Below are positions 1 to 8,426 of a DNA stretch of 64,000 nucleotides, piece by piece. Numbering within the stretch: the stretch's first letter is position 1; each line of letters opens with the position of its first letter. Position numbers and translations under genes: made by a program. The DNA lies in contig CP108521.1 in assembly GCA_035999765.1 (NCBI GenBank), forward strand, positions 3,286,001-3,350,000, given 5' to 3'. The notes below the pieces were generated by a model. That model had not been told where the DNA came from, made no database searches, and saw only the letters and a program-made list of their open reading frames with translations. The DNA comes from Streptomyces sp. NBC_01231. Lineage in GTDB: Bacteria > Actinomycetota > Actinomycetes > Streptomycetales > Streptomycetaceae.

Positions 1-441
1 GTACCGGCTCCAGAGCTCGAACTACTGCGAGCGGCGGTCCCGTTCACGGCCGCACCAGGACCGCACCGGCCACTCCCCCTCGCGTACGACCTGCTGGTGA
101 CTGCCCGTTCAGCGGCGACGTTAAGTCTGCTGCGGGCCACGTCCGGGGCCGAACTGACCGTGCGACTCGACCCGGCGTCCGGCACGGTGACCCTGGACCG
201 CACGGCCTGGCCACGCTCCCGCCCGGACGGCACGGCCCCCCTGGTCCTGCCGACCCCGCCGGGCGAGACCCTCACCGTACGGATCCTCGTGGACGGCTCC
301 CTGCTGGAACTGTTCGCGGGTGACCGGGCGACGGCCACGGAACGGGTGTACCGACGGGACGACGACATCGCGGAGCTGACCGTGCCGGGGACGGACGTCG
401 AGGTCACGGGCTGGGAGCTGGTCCCACCGAACCCCGCGTGA
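1..441 (+). CDS. GH32 glycoside hydrolase (levanase/sucrose hydrolase type), C-terminal part
   Basis: The reading frame is already open at base 1, so only the last ~146 codons are present and the catalytic five-blade propeller lies off the left edge. The visible part resembles the C-terminal beta-sandwich of GH32 enzymes, including the motif VRILVDGSLLELFAGD followed by the conserved RVY stretch. GH32 enzymes hydrolyse sucrose, inulin or levan. The gene is convergent with the LacI-type regulator, and their 3' ends overlap by 38 bp (404-441). Substrate and secretion cannot be judged from this fragment. Confidence 0.8.
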   Translation, partial: VPAPELELLRAAVPFTAAPGPHRPLPLAYDLLVTARSAATLSLLRATSGAELTVRLDPASGTVTLDRTAWPRSRPDGTAPLVLPTPPGETLTVRILVDGSLLELFAGDRATATERVYRRDDDIAELTVPGTDVEVTGWELVPPNPA

Positions 442-1468
442 CGACGGGGCACTCCAGCCGCCGGGTGGTGACCGGCGGCGCGGTCCCGCTGTCGATGGCG
501 TCCAGGAGCAGGCGGACGGCCGTCTCTCCCATCGCGCGATGGGGCAGAGCGACCGTGGTGAGGGGCGGGCTGAGGAAAGCCGCCATGTGTTCCTGGTCGT
601 CATAGCCGACGACGGACAGCTCGGCGGGCACGTCGAGGCCCAGGCGCGCGGCGGCGTGGAGGACGCCCGCGGCGACCCGGTCGTTGTAACAGACGATCCC
701 CGTGGGCCGCCGGTAGGCGGGAACACCGTCCAGCAGCCGCAGCGCGCCCTGGTACCCGGAGGCGATCTCCCCTCCCGTCCGCATGATCCAGTCCTTCTCG
801 GCGGTCAGCCCCACCGTTCGCAGCACGTCCCGGAAGCCGCGCAGCCGTTCCGCGGTCGCGATGTCGTCCAGACCGCCCACCAGGGCGACACGTCGGTGGC
901 CCGCGTCGAGAAGGACGCGCGCGGCGCTGCGGCCACCAGCCCGCTCGGCGGGGATGACGGCCGGGAGGGAGCCGTCCTCGGGGAGACAGTTGGCGAGCAC
1001 GGCGAACGTGCGGTGCAGCCCTTCCGGGACTCGGGCGCGGCGCAACGACAGCGCGGCGTAGATGATCCCGTCGACCCTCCGGTCGAGCAGTTCGGCGACA
1101 GCCGCGTCCTCGGCGACCGGGTCCTGCCCGGAGTCGACGGTGAGTACCAGGTGCTCACTGCTCCACGCCATGTCCATGGCCCCGCGCAGCAGCCGCCCGG
1201 CGAACGGCGAGGTGGCGATCTCGTCCGTGACCAGACCGATCACGGCGGTACGACGCCGGCGCAGGCCACGGGCGACCGCGTTCGGCCGGTAGCCGAGCTG
1301 TTCGGCCGCCTTGCGGATCTTCTCCTGCGTCTCGGCGGAGAGGTTGCCCTGGGCACGCCCGTTGAAGACGAAGGACACGGCCGTGTGCGACACCCCGGCA
1401 AGCCGGGCGACATCCCGCGAGGTCGCTCGCTCAGCCCCGCCACCCCGCGTCTTCTCGACCCCGCCCAT
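404..1468 (-). CDS. LacI-family transcriptional regulator
   Basis: 354 aa. The N-terminal helix-turn-helix (TSRDVARLAGVSHTAVSFVF) and hinge region with RPNAVARGL are typical of LacI/GalR proteins, followed by a periplasmic-binding-protein-like ligand domain. I start at the ATG at 1468, preceded by a purine-rich site (GGGGACGAGG). A longer frame from a TTG at 1501 would begin inside the palindrome at 1486-1501, which I read as an operator. Pairing with a GH32 gene suggests control of a fructan or sucrose operon to the left. The effector sugar is inferred, not seen. Confidence 0.9.
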   Translation of the reverse strand: MGGVEKTRGGGAERATSRDVARLAGVSHTAVSFVFNGRAQGNLSAETQEKIRKAAEQLGYRPNAVARGLRRRRTAVIGLVTDEIATSPFAGRLLRGAMDMAWSSEHLVLTVDSGQDPVAEDAAVAELLDRRVDGIIYAALSLRRARVPEGLHRTFAVLANCLPEDGSLPAVIPAERAGGRSAARVLLDAGHRRVALVGGLDDIATAERLRGFRDVLRTVGLTAEKDWIMRTGGEIASGYQGALRLLDGVPAYRRPTGIVCYNDRVAAGVLHAAARLGLDVPAELSVVGYDDQEHMAAFLSPPLTTVALPHRAMGETAVRLLLDAIDSGTAPPVTTRRLECPVVTRGSVGPAPSP

Positions 1469-1485
1469 GCCTCGTCCCCGCCGAC

Positions 1486-1501
1486 TTGCCTGATCAGGCA
1501 A
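1486..1501. promoter_or_regulatory. 16-bp perfect palindrome, probable LacI-type operator
   Basis: TTGCCTGATCAGGCAA is a perfect inverted repeat 17 bp upstream of the chosen start of the LacI-family gene. Position and symmetry suit autoregulation, but binding is inferred. Confidence 0.5.
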
Positions 1502-1546
1502 AGCCTACCCGCGGGAGATGTCGCGGCGCCCGCCGCCGCAGACCTA

Positions 1547-1797
1547 ATGGGACACCGCGGTGGAACAGCCGCCGACCTCGGCACGCCGGGGTGCAGGTCG
1601 CCGTGCGGTTCTTGTGGCCCCTCAACGGCCCCTGACGGCCTTTGAGACAGACGCTCACCACAGCAGCACTGCGCCCGTCCGGTTCAGCCAGGGGGATGGA
1701 ACATTCGCACAGCGGATTTCCCTTCCCCCGGGCAGAGGCTCCGCCCATTACTCGTGTGGACGTTCACGTAATTTGGCGCTACGACCACGATGTCCAC
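1547..1797. repeat. Partial copy of the tRNA-associated repeat family (outer segment)
   Basis: This stretch resembles the downstream flank of the four full repeat copies. It shares the 'cggcccctna...cggcccctga' block near 1618 and the 'gatttcccttcc...gcagaggctccgccc' block near 1719-1755, which at 5030-5084 forms a complete hairpin but here is only half preserved. The tRNA 3' half itself is absent. No gene is recognised. Confidence 0.4.
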
Positions 1798-2022
1798 CGT
1801 CGCCGTCCGCGAGGGCGCGGCATCACACCGAAGACCGCTCGGCGTGGCGAGCCGCACGGCTCGGGCCTGGGCAAATTCCGGTGGGTCGCCGAGCCCGCTA
1901 TCACCTGGCTCCACGGACCCCGCCGCCTACTGACCCGCTGGGGAACCCGAGACGATGTGCACGACACCTTCCTCCAGCTCGCCCGCTGCATGCCCCTGGC
2001 CCGCAAGAACCCAGCACTCTGA
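1798..2022 (+). pseudogene. IS5-family transposase, C-terminal relic
   Basis: The frame gives RRGEPHGSGLGKFRWVAEPA, then ITWLHGPRRLLTRW and DVHDTFLQLARCM. This matches the end of IS5-group DDE transposases (RRG.AHGSGLG..RWVVER..AWLH pattern), including the position of the last catalytic Glu, here apparently lost (VAEPA for VVERT). Nothing upstream continues the transposase, so this is a truncated remnant of about 75 codons. Confidence 0.7.
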
Positions 2023-2388
2023 AGGGACCCCGTGGGCCGGCCCACCGGCAGTACGCGAGTGAGCGGTGTCCCGGTGCTTCGGCGGCGCGTCCAGACCCTT
2101 ATATGGTTGTGACCGCGCTGATTCCTGTTTGGTCCCGCGTCGGGTTGAACTCGCGGTGTTCGCCGGTAGATCAAGGCCCGGGCTGGTCGCAGCGAGGCGG
2201 TCGGCCGGCACTTCGGGCGGGCTCTGCAGCTTGTTCAGCTTCCTGGCCGCCGCCTGCGCCATGTGATCCAGAACGTACCGAGAGGGACGATCTCGGTGGC
2301 CATCTCGCCCTCGCCGAGCGTGGGACGCGGCGGTGCGATCGACTTGACGGGCGTCGATCGCTTCAGGTGAGTCCTCGGAGGGCCTCTC
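2023..2388. other. Gap without recognisable gene
   Basis: 366 bp between the transposase relic and the end of the TetR gene. I see no conserved protein, RNA or repeat. Short open frames exist on both strands but none has family resemblance. Confidence 0.5.
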
Positions 2389-3024
2389 TCACGCGTCCGG
2401 AGCGGTATCGACGATGTCATCGCCGAAGGCGGCAGCGAGCGCCTTCGCGATCAGGTCGGGCAGCTCGGTCCGTCCGTCGCCCTCGGCCCAGCGCACCAAT
2501 GCCGTGTGCATGGCAGCTAGGCAGGCACTGGCCGCCGCGCGTGCATGGAACGCCCTGTCGGGATCGGTGGCATCGCCTCCGACGGCGTCGACGATCGCCT
2601 GCTGAAGAGCGTATTGGTTGTCCAGGTGCTTGGCCCGCAAGGCTGGTGTCGAGATCATGAGCCGCAGGCGGGCGAGCAGGAACTGCTCGCCCGCGGTCAG
2701 GTCGTCTCCGTGGTCGCCGCTGGTCAACGTCGTGGCTGAATCGATGAGCGCGCTGCCGATGCGGCGGACCAGGGGCTGTGCGGCGGACGACACGATGATC
2801 CGCTCGGCGACAAGCTGACCGTTCTGGTCGACGAGCACGAGGTCTTCCTTCGTGGGGAAGTGCCGGTACACGGTCATGGGCGACACGCCCGCGGCTTCGG
2901 CGACGTCTGTCACGGTCGTGGCGTCGTATCCGCGCTCGGTGAACAGCCTTACCGCGTGCGCCTGAATCGTGCGCTGCGTCTCGGCTCGCCGTTGTTCTCG
3001 CAGTGTTGAGTGCTGGTCGGGCAT
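2389..3024 (-). CDS. TetR-family regulator
   Basis: 211 aa. The TetR DNA-binding helix-turn-helix is at residues ~15-60 (GYDATTVTDVAEAAGVSPMT, then VYRHFPTKEDL). The C-terminal ligand domain is divergent, as is usual. The start at 3024 (MPDQHSTLREQ) places the helix-turn-helix near the N-terminus; a longer frame to 3135 would translate through the operator region. The gene is divergent from the SDR gene, and two palindromic half-site pairs lie between them, so it probably represses both. Confidence 0.9.
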   Translation of the reverse strand: MPDQHSTLREQRRAETQRTIQAHAVRLFTERGYDATTVTDVAEAAGVSPMTVYRHFPTKEDLVLVDQNGQLVAERIIVSSAAQPLVRRIGSALIDSATTLTSGDHGDDLTAGEQFLLARLRLMISTPALRAKHLDNQYALQQAIVDAVGGDATDPDRAFHARAAASACLAAMHTALVRWAEGDGRTELPDLIAKALAAAFGDDIVDTAPDA

Positions 3025-3044
3025 GTGATAGACCCTACCGGAGC

Positions 3045-3075
3045 GGTAGTGACTACCAGATTGGTAGTCACTACC
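3045..3075. promoter_or_regulatory. Double palindromic operator between tetR and SDR gene
   Basis: Two copies of GGTAGT-N-ACTACC (3045-3057 and 3063-3075) are separated by 5 bp, giving an 18-bp centre-to-centre distance. A third, looser CTACC...GGTAG pair lies at 3035-3049. The site sits in the short divergent promoter gap, the classical place for a TetR operator. Confidence 0.75.
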
Positions 3076-3092
3076 ATAACGGGGTGATGAAC

Positions 3093-3860
3093 ATGAGTGA
3101 TCTGACCGGCAGGACGGCTCTCGTGACTGGAGCATCGCGCGGCATCGGGCAGGCGATCGCGGCCCGGCTGGCGGCGATGGGGGCAGTGGTCATCGTGCAT
3201 TTCGGCACGGACGAGGACGGAGCGGCGGCGACGGTCGACGAGATCGAACGTGCCGGTGGAACCGCGCTAGCCGTCGGGGCAGAGCTGGGCGTGGAGGACG
3301 ACGTCCAGACGCTCTTCACTGGAGTCGAGGCCGGCCTGGCTGGGCGGCGACTCGACATCCTGGTCAACAACGCGGCGGCTGCGCCCGCCGGCCCGCTCGG
3401 AGCCACGACGAGGAAGGAGTTCGACCACCTCTTCGCGGTGAACGTGCGAGCGCCGTACTTCATCATCCAGCGAGCATTGCCATTGCTCCGCGACGGTGGC
3501 CGCATAGTCACTATCTCGTCCGCGGCGACCCGGATGGCCAACCCCGCCCAGACGTCCTTCGCCATGACGAAGGGTGCGGTCGAGACGATGAGCATGACCT
3601 TGGCCAACGAGCTCGGAGTCCGAGGGATCACGGTGAACGCGGTTGCTCCCGGCGCCACTCGGACGGCGACCAACGGATCGTTCTTCGAAGCGCCGGGCCT
3701 GGCCGAACTCATCGCTGGAACGACGGCGCTCAATCGGCTGGGCGGGCCCGACGATGTCGCCGACGTGGTCGCGTTCCTCGCCTCCGACCTGGCGCGCTGG
3801 ATCACCGGGCAGGTCATCGACGCAAGCGGTGGACTGTTCCTCGGACCGCGCGCCGGATAG
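3093..3860 (+). CDS. SDR-family oxidoreductase with Phe in place of the catalytic Tyr
   Basis: 255 aa Rossmann-fold short-chain dehydrogenase/reductase. It has a cofactor motif TGASRGIG (residues 12-19), NNAAA (92-96), a catalytic Ser region ISSAA (141-145) and a C-terminal GG..GQVIDASGG-type end. The usual YxxxK active site reads FAMTK (F156, K160), so the proton-donating tyrosine is absent. I chose the ATG at 3093, 8 nt after GGGG; an ATG at 3087 is possible. It is likely regulated by the divergent TetR. Substrate unknown, and the Tyr-to-Phe change questions ordinary dehydrogenase activity. Confidence 0.88.
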   Translation: MSDLTGRTALVTGASRGIGQAIAARLAAMGAVVIVHFGTDEDGAAATVDEIERAGGTALAVGAELGVEDDVQTLFTGVEAGLAGRRLDILVNNAAAAPAGPLGATTRKEFDHLFAVNVRAPYFIIQRALPLLRDGGRIVTISSAATRMANPAQTSFAMTKGAVETMSMTLANELGVRGITVNAVAPGATRTATNGSFFEAPGLAELIAGTTALNRLGGPDDVADVVAFLASDLARWITGQVIDASGGLFLGPRAG

Positions 3861-4080
3861 CAAGGAACGGCCCGGTCTGGCCAATGGTGACGACCACAGA
3901 GACTGGGCCGGTAGTGCAAGGGCTGCAGGACCGTTCCACCAGAGGATCCGTTCGCCATGCGAGTGGAGACACTTGAGGACGCCCTCATGCCGGGCCTGAC
4001 CGAGGCGGTCGGCTGCGCGATGGCGGCTCTCGGTGGACGCTGCGGCCGGGGTCGCCGAGGGTGTCGAGCGCGTACATGGG

Positions 4081-4148
4081 GCGTTCGGCGCTGAGCGCGG
4101 GGGGCCCGCGGCCGGCGTTCGGCGCTGAGCGCGGGGGGCCCGCGGCCG
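4081..4148 (+). repeat. 34-bp perfect tandem duplication
   Basis: The unit beginning gcgttcggcgctgagcgcgg occurs twice without a mismatch (4081-4114 and 4115-4148). The duplicated DNA lies directly before the ABC-permease relic. The rest of 3861-4080 holds no recognisable gene. Confidence 0.9.
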
Positions 4149-4365
4149 GCGTGCCGTGTTCACCCTGGTCATCGCCACCCTCATGGTGCCGAGCCTGGTC
4201 ACCTTCGTCCCGCTGTCCGGCGTGGAGCCGGTAGCGGCCGGGCGGGGTGTGCCAGGCGTGCCTGGCGGTGTCCCAGATCTGGAAGGCGGCCCAGCCCCTG
4301 ATGGAGGCCGCCGAACTCGACGGCGCAGGAACGTGGCAGCGGTTCTGGCGCGTCACCCCCCGCAG
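4141..4365 (+). pseudogene. Carbohydrate ABC transporter permease relic (MalG type)
   Basis: Two pieces in different frames resemble a sugar ABC permease. The first is a membrane segment, FTLVIATLMVPSLVTFVPL (~4153-4213). The second is the EAA loop region, reading WKAAQPLMEAAELDGAGTW then QRFWRVTP (~4280-4356). The EAA...G signature is where the permease contacts its ATPase. The frame change and the missing remainder make this a decayed gene. It may derive from a permease like those at 24525-26413, but the residues differ. Confidence 0.7.
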
Positions 4366-4371
4366 GGCTTC

Positions 4372-5085
4372 AGGCAAGAGGGGCGAGTAACCCATCGGGG
4401 CAGTTTCCTCTTCGGGCCGTTTCCCAGATCCATCGGCCATCGCCAGGGCGCTCCCTCAGCAGCCACCTATCGCCACAGAACATCAGGTGCGCCATCGGCA
4501 CGCAGGCCGCCGACATCCCTGGACGGACATCACGGATCAAGCGACATGAAGGCGCCAGTGGGACACCGAATCGGCCCGGAGAAACTGTCGGCTTGGACAC
4601 GTCTGCGCCGTCCCGGCCCCTGTACGGCCCCTGGGTCTTGGCCTCGGCCCTCAGGGCAGCTCCCCGGACCGCGAGCGACAACCTCGCTCACTTACTCAGT
4701 CGCAGGTCAGAGGGGCTTGGGCACTTTCGAACGCCGCCGGACCCCAAACCCACGAGCAGCGGATCCAGTCCGTTCAGGCGAAGTTGACGCCCCGACACCT
4801 AAAAATGAACGTTTCCACAGGTCAGAGACCTGCACAGGTGGGGCGGGTGGGACTCGAACCCACGGCCGACGGATTATGAGTCCTTTGGGGATCTTGGCGG
4901 TCCTTTTCGATCTGTTCCTGTCCTTGCGGCCCCTCTATGGCCCCTGAGTGTCTTTGAGGGAGCGCCTACGACCGTGGCAGTCCGCGTCCGCCCAGTTCGA
5001 CCAAGAGGCTAGAACCTTCGCGCAGCAGATTTCCCTTCCAAACGTGCAGAGGCTCCGCCCCTGTACTCGGGGGCGGAGCCTCTGT
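4372..5085 (-). repeat. Dispersed repeat copy 1 containing a tRNA(CAU) 3' half
   Basis: Core 4837-4883. On the minus strand this reads as the 3' half of a tRNA: anticodon loop CTCATAA, variable arm, T-arm GTGGG-TTCGAGT-CCCAC and acceptor strand CCGCCCC plus discriminator A. The 5' half (D-arm and 5' acceptor strand) is absent. The core is embedded in ~500 bp also found, with drift, at 8285-8800, 41640-42070 and 48440-48970. An upstream piece (4372-4470) recurs near 33766-33850. No gene lies in this stretch. Confidence 0.8.
5047..5084. terminator. 15-bp perfect hairpin
   Basis: CAGAGGCTCCGCCCC (5047-5061) pairs with GGGGCGGAGCCTCTG (5070-5084) across an 8-nt loop. It could terminate transcription in either direction or mark the end of the repeat element. 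A half-destroyed version is present near 1738. Confidence 0.65.
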
Positions 5086-5469
5086 GGCCGTTTTCGCAGG
5101 CCGGACGTCTGCGAGCAGAATATCGATCAACGGCGCACTACACCAGGTTGAGCTGTACGGCATCCGTGCGAGCCCGCTTCGGGTGCACGGTGTAGAGGAT
5201 GTACCCGCCGCCGGGGGCTTTCCTGGCTTCGTGCCGGTCGAAGGGCGGATCGGCGTACAGGCGAAGCGGTCCGCCGGCGTCGAACCGCCCTTTTGGGGTG
5301 CGTCGCGGTCACATGGACCCACCAGGTCTTGGACCCTTTTCCGCCGCGCGCTGGATCGAGGATCGGCAGGGTGCGCCATTCGGTGATGACGCCGTGGTCT
5401 TGCTCGGTGTGCCGGAATGTGCGGGTCTTCGACGGGGTCCGGTTGTCATGCGCTGTTCTGGCGCTGCAG

Positions 5470-5764
5470 CGCATGCACAGAGGGTAAGGAAGACCAACAG
5501 GTTGGGGAAGCCGATCGCGGGCAGAGCCATCCAGGGTCTCGCGTCGCCACGTCGATGGATGTGCAAGCTGCCGTGCTTCAGTTCGATCCGCTCGACCTCG
5601 CGCCATCCGAGCCGCCGACTACCCTTCCCGAGGCCTCCCGTGTTGATGTCGATGATGCCACCGAAGTCCACGCGCTCACCCGCATTGAGCCGACCCGCGT
5701 CCTTCTTCACCCGCGAGCGGCTGAATGTGTCGGTCAGCCCCTCGGTGAATGGGAGGACGTATGG
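5470..5764 (-). pseudogene. DUF6585-like protein fragment
   Basis: About 98 codons read YVLPFTEGLTD through GWREVERIELKHGSLHIHRR to PAIGFPNLLVFL. The W-x-E/D-V and IPN-like positions resemble the PH-like domain of actinobacterial DUF6585 proteins. There is no convincing N-terminus and the tail beyond ~5470 is unrelated, so I treat it as a fragment. The assignment rests on pattern recognition alone. Confidence 0.4.
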
Positions 5765-5945
5765 CGGCGTTTGCGCTGGGGCTGGCCTGCTGGTTCCTGC
5801 TGCGTCGCAGGCCGCCGAAGACATGGGTCGCCTGGTACGAGCACGGCGTCCTGCGTCAAACTGCCGACGATGAGCCGGAGGCGTGGGGCTGGGACGAGAT
5901 CGACCAGGTCGCCAGGCAGGACGTACAGGTGGTCAAAGCAGTTCG
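5755..5945 (+). pseudogene. DUF6585-like membrane protein fragment
   Basis: The frame reads a hydrophobic segment, FALGLACWFLLRRRPPKTW, then YEHGVLRQTADDEPEAWGWD. This parallels the intact protein at 6164-6724 (TM segment, RRRP, then FEEGVVV...WSEV). Similarity fades after ~5945. It is probably a decayed paralogue, divergent from the fragment at 5470-5764. Confidence 0.4.
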
Positions 5946-6163
5946 GCAGCTATATGAAATACCGGCTGCTGGTGGCGCCGAGTCCAAGTTCCTGTGCAGC
6001 CACCGCCATGGCTCTCGGCCCCATGAAACGCCCCCTTGCCGTAATGGCTCAACGGGTCCAAATTATGGGCCGCAGGCGGTATTTCGGCCACTGCCCCGGA
6101 TCGCACGGGCTGTCCGCAAGGGGCGGGGTGTGCGGCCTGTCGAGGGGCGTTCGGGGAGGCTCT

Positions 6164-6724
6164 GTGCGGGAACGTGACAAGGCGATGACGATGGGGACGG
6201 TCGCAGGCTACGGCCGGTACGTGGTGTTCGCCTGCCCCGCCTACACCAACGCGGTCTTCGCCCTCGTACCGATGGGCGTCTTCATGGGGGCGTTCTCGGT
6301 GGTCGGAGTCAAGCGCCTCCTTTCCGGCGGTCACGACTCGCCCGGCATACTGCCCGTCATCGGCCTGCTGGTGCTCACCGCGCTGTGCTTCGGTGGCGCA
6401 GCGGTGCTTCCCTTTCGTCGGCGGCCGGGTGGTCCCGTGCCTCGTCTGTACTGTTTCGAGGAGGGCGTGGTGGTGGCCCACCGCGGTGTCCTGCGGCCCT
6501 TTCGCTGGTCCGAGGTCTCCATCACCAGCAGGAGCTGGCAGTCCGGAAGCGGGGAGTACCTCCGCAACGGAACGCAGGACATCGTGAAGGCACCGGACGG
6601 CAGCGTGCTCGTCACCTTCTCCGGGGAGGAAGCGGATCGCGCCCACGCCGACGAGATGGAGCGGCTGCACCACGAGGCGCTCAGGCGTGGTTCCGGGAAT
6701 TCGTCCCGGGACAACGACACCTGA
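6164..6724 (+). CDS. Membrane protein with PH-like DUF6585-type domain
   Basis: 186 aa. There are two predicted membrane helices (around residues 25-50 and 68-90), then a soluble domain with FEEGVVVAHRGVLRPFRWSE and DGSVLVTFSGEEADRAHADE. The start is a GTG at 6164 after GGGGAGG; the ATG at 6185 is an alternative. Such small TM-plus-PH-like proteins are common in Streptomyces and of unknown function. It lies 52 bp upstream of the serpin gene in the same direction, so the two may be co-transcribed. Confidence 0.7.
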   Translation: MRERDKAMTMGTVAGYGRYVVFACPAYTNAVFALVPMGVFMGAFSVVGVKRLLSGGHDSPGILPVIGLLVLTALCFGGAAVLPFRRRPGGPVPRLYCFEEGVVVAHRGVLRPFRWSEVSITSRSWQSGSGEYLRNGTQDIVKAPDGSVLVTFSGEEADRAHADEMERLHHEALRRGSGNSSRDNDT

Positions 6725-6776
6725 CGGAGCGTCCAAGACCGCTCCCTGTGGGCCTGCGAGCGAGAGAGGGGTGGTT

Positions 6777-7964
6777 GTGCAAGCGGAGAACAACGGCACG
6801 GAGGCGATCTCTGCCTTGGCCGAGCTGTGGCTGGAATCGCTTTTCGACGACCCGGCGACCCACGGCGGGCGTGATGTGATCTGCTCGCCTGCCGCTCTGT
6901 GGCTGGCACTGACAGCCTTGGAGGCCTGGGCGGACGGGGCTACTCGCGACGAGCTGCGTGGAGTCGTCGGTCCGGTCGGTGCGCAGGACACAGCGGTCCG
7001 CGAACTCGGTCGGAACGATGTGTTCGTCACCGCGACGAGGATGCTGAGCCAAGTTCCGGCACGGCCGGAATTTCACACGCGCTCGTACGGCATCACGGTC
7101 GGGCAGCCCGGCCTTGACGGCCCGAGTGGGCTGCACCGGTGGGCGCCCGGCACGAACGCCCCGCTCGGCTGGGCGCCGCAGTGTGCTGATCCCGCGCGTT
7201 GTGCCCTGCTCGTCAGCACGGTCGCACTGGAGGCCGAGTGGGAGCGGCCCTTCGATCCGTGCTTCACGCGTGAGCTCCTGTTCACCGATGCAGGGGGAGT
7301 GGCTCACCCTGTGCCCGCCATGGTCGCGGAAGTGCCGGTCGAGGACGCCTGGACCCTCGTGCGGCCGCGCGGCCGGGTCACGGTGATCGAACTGCGGGCC
7401 CGTGCGGCGGGCGGGAGAGCGGTGCCCGCCGCGGGACCCGTCAGGGTCCGGTTCGCACTGGGTGAGAACCGGCAGGTCCCGCCCGCGGAGGTGCTGGCGG
7501 CAGCACGGGCCCCGGCCGCTCACGGGAAGGTACTCCGTGGGAGTCGGGCTACGGGACGCCCCGAGGCGGTGCTTCTGGAACTGCCGCGTCTCTGGCTGTC
7601 CGGCGACATCGATGCGTCGCCCCATCTGACCGCGCTGGGCGTGGAGCGCGTCTTCTCGGCATCGGCCGAACTTCCCGGGATGTTTTCCGAGCCCGTCCAC
7701 TGCGAACGCGTCGTCCAGAGCTGCGTCGTACGGTTCGGCGAGGAGGGCATGTCCTCCGGGACCGCCGCCTGCCCGGCCGAGGACCGGTCCGGGGCGAACC
7801 GGAACTATTTTGACGGCCCCGGACAGCTGCTGCGGACGGTCCCGGTGCGCCTCGACCGGCCGTTCGCCGTCGCAGTGCTGGACGAGAGCGGCGTGATCCC
7901 CCTGCTCGGCGGTTACCAGGCCGGCCGTCCCGGGGCCCCGGTCCCCGGCCCACCACTCGAATGA
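6777..7964 (+). CDS. Serpin-family protein
   Basis: 395 aa, the usual serpin length. It has SPAALWLALTALEAWADGAT near the N-terminus, a central LVSTVALEAEWERPFD (the NA.YF.G.W..F position), a hinge region FGEEGMSSGTAA before the reactive-centre loop, and a C-terminal LDRPFAVAVLDESGVIPLLG (equivalent to the serpin 'PF.f.i....ilF.G'). Serpins are suicide inhibitors of serine or cysteine proteases. No signal peptide is visible, so it probably acts in the cytoplasm. The start is the GTG at 6777, 6 nt after GAGAGAGGG-type purines; GTG at 6771 is possible. The target protease is unknown. Confidence 0.8.
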   Translation: MQAENNGTEAISALAELWLESLFDDPATHGGRDVICSPAALWLALTALEAWADGATRDELRGVVGPVGAQDTAVRELGRNDVFVTATRMLSQVPARPEFHTRSYGITVGQPGLDGPSGLHRWAPGTNAPLGWAPQCADPARCALLVSTVALEAEWERPFDPCFTRELLFTDAGGVAHPVPAMVAEVPVEDAWTLVRPRGRVTVIELRARAAGGRAVPAAGPVRVRFALGENRQVPPAEVLAAARAPAAHGKVLRGSRATGRPEAVLLELPRLWLSGDIDASPHLTALGVERVFSASAELPGMFSEPVHCERVVQSCVVRFGEEGMSSGTAACPAEDRSGANRNYFDGPGQLLRTVPVRLDRPFAVAVLDESGVIPLLGGYQAGRPGAPVPGPPLE

Positions 7965-8042
7965 CTTTGAAGGGCCGGGGCCCTACAACCCTCGCCTGTG
8001 ACGTCAGCGTACAGAGGTGCGGCTGGGGATGAGGGGACGCAC

Positions 8043-8426
8043 ATGGTGAAGAAACGCGCACGCTCCACGGGCAGTTGGAGATCCGCCGCCGTCCTGCTCG
8101 CGGGGCTGCTGGGCGCGACGCTCGTGCCGGCCGCCCCGGCCGCCGCCGTCCCGGGCCGCAGCCGAGCCCAGCAGCCGGCGTCGTCCTACCCCTGCCTGCG
8201 CACCAGACGTACCCGCATCTGCGCCGCCTCCGCTGCCCGCTCGGTACTCGACTGGCCGCGCCGTGGATGGCACCCCCATGCCCAAACAACAAACAAATGG
8301 GACAACGAACCGGCCCGGGGACACCGTCGGCGTGGACACGTCGGCGTCGTCCCGGCCCCTGCCTGGCCCCTGGATCTCGGTATCGAGCCTCAGGGCAGCC
8401 ATCCCAGAGGCCGGCGACAACCTTGA
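8043..8426 (+). pseudogene. Truncated secreted protein (signal peptide only)
   Basis: The ATG at 8043 follows GAGGGGACG. The first ~40 residues form a clear signal peptide: KKRAR..., hydrophobic core AAVLLAGLLGATLVPAA, then APAAAVPG. From ~8270 the frame runs into dispersed repeat copy 2 and loses protein-like character. The mature domain appears to have been replaced when the repeat or element boundary formed. Confidence 0.5.

Noticed and set aside
4837..4883. tRNA gene (and three similar loci)
   Set aside because: Only the 3' half is present. Upstream sequence cannot form the D-arm or 5' acceptor strand, and the anticodon stem keeps only 3 of 5 pairs.
4156..4947. 263-aa open frame ending in a 'TRTHGRRI' segment, and similar frames at the other repeats
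   Set aside because: These frames translate the repeat and tRNA half; the same peptide appears only because the DNA repeats. The real signal inside is the permease relic.
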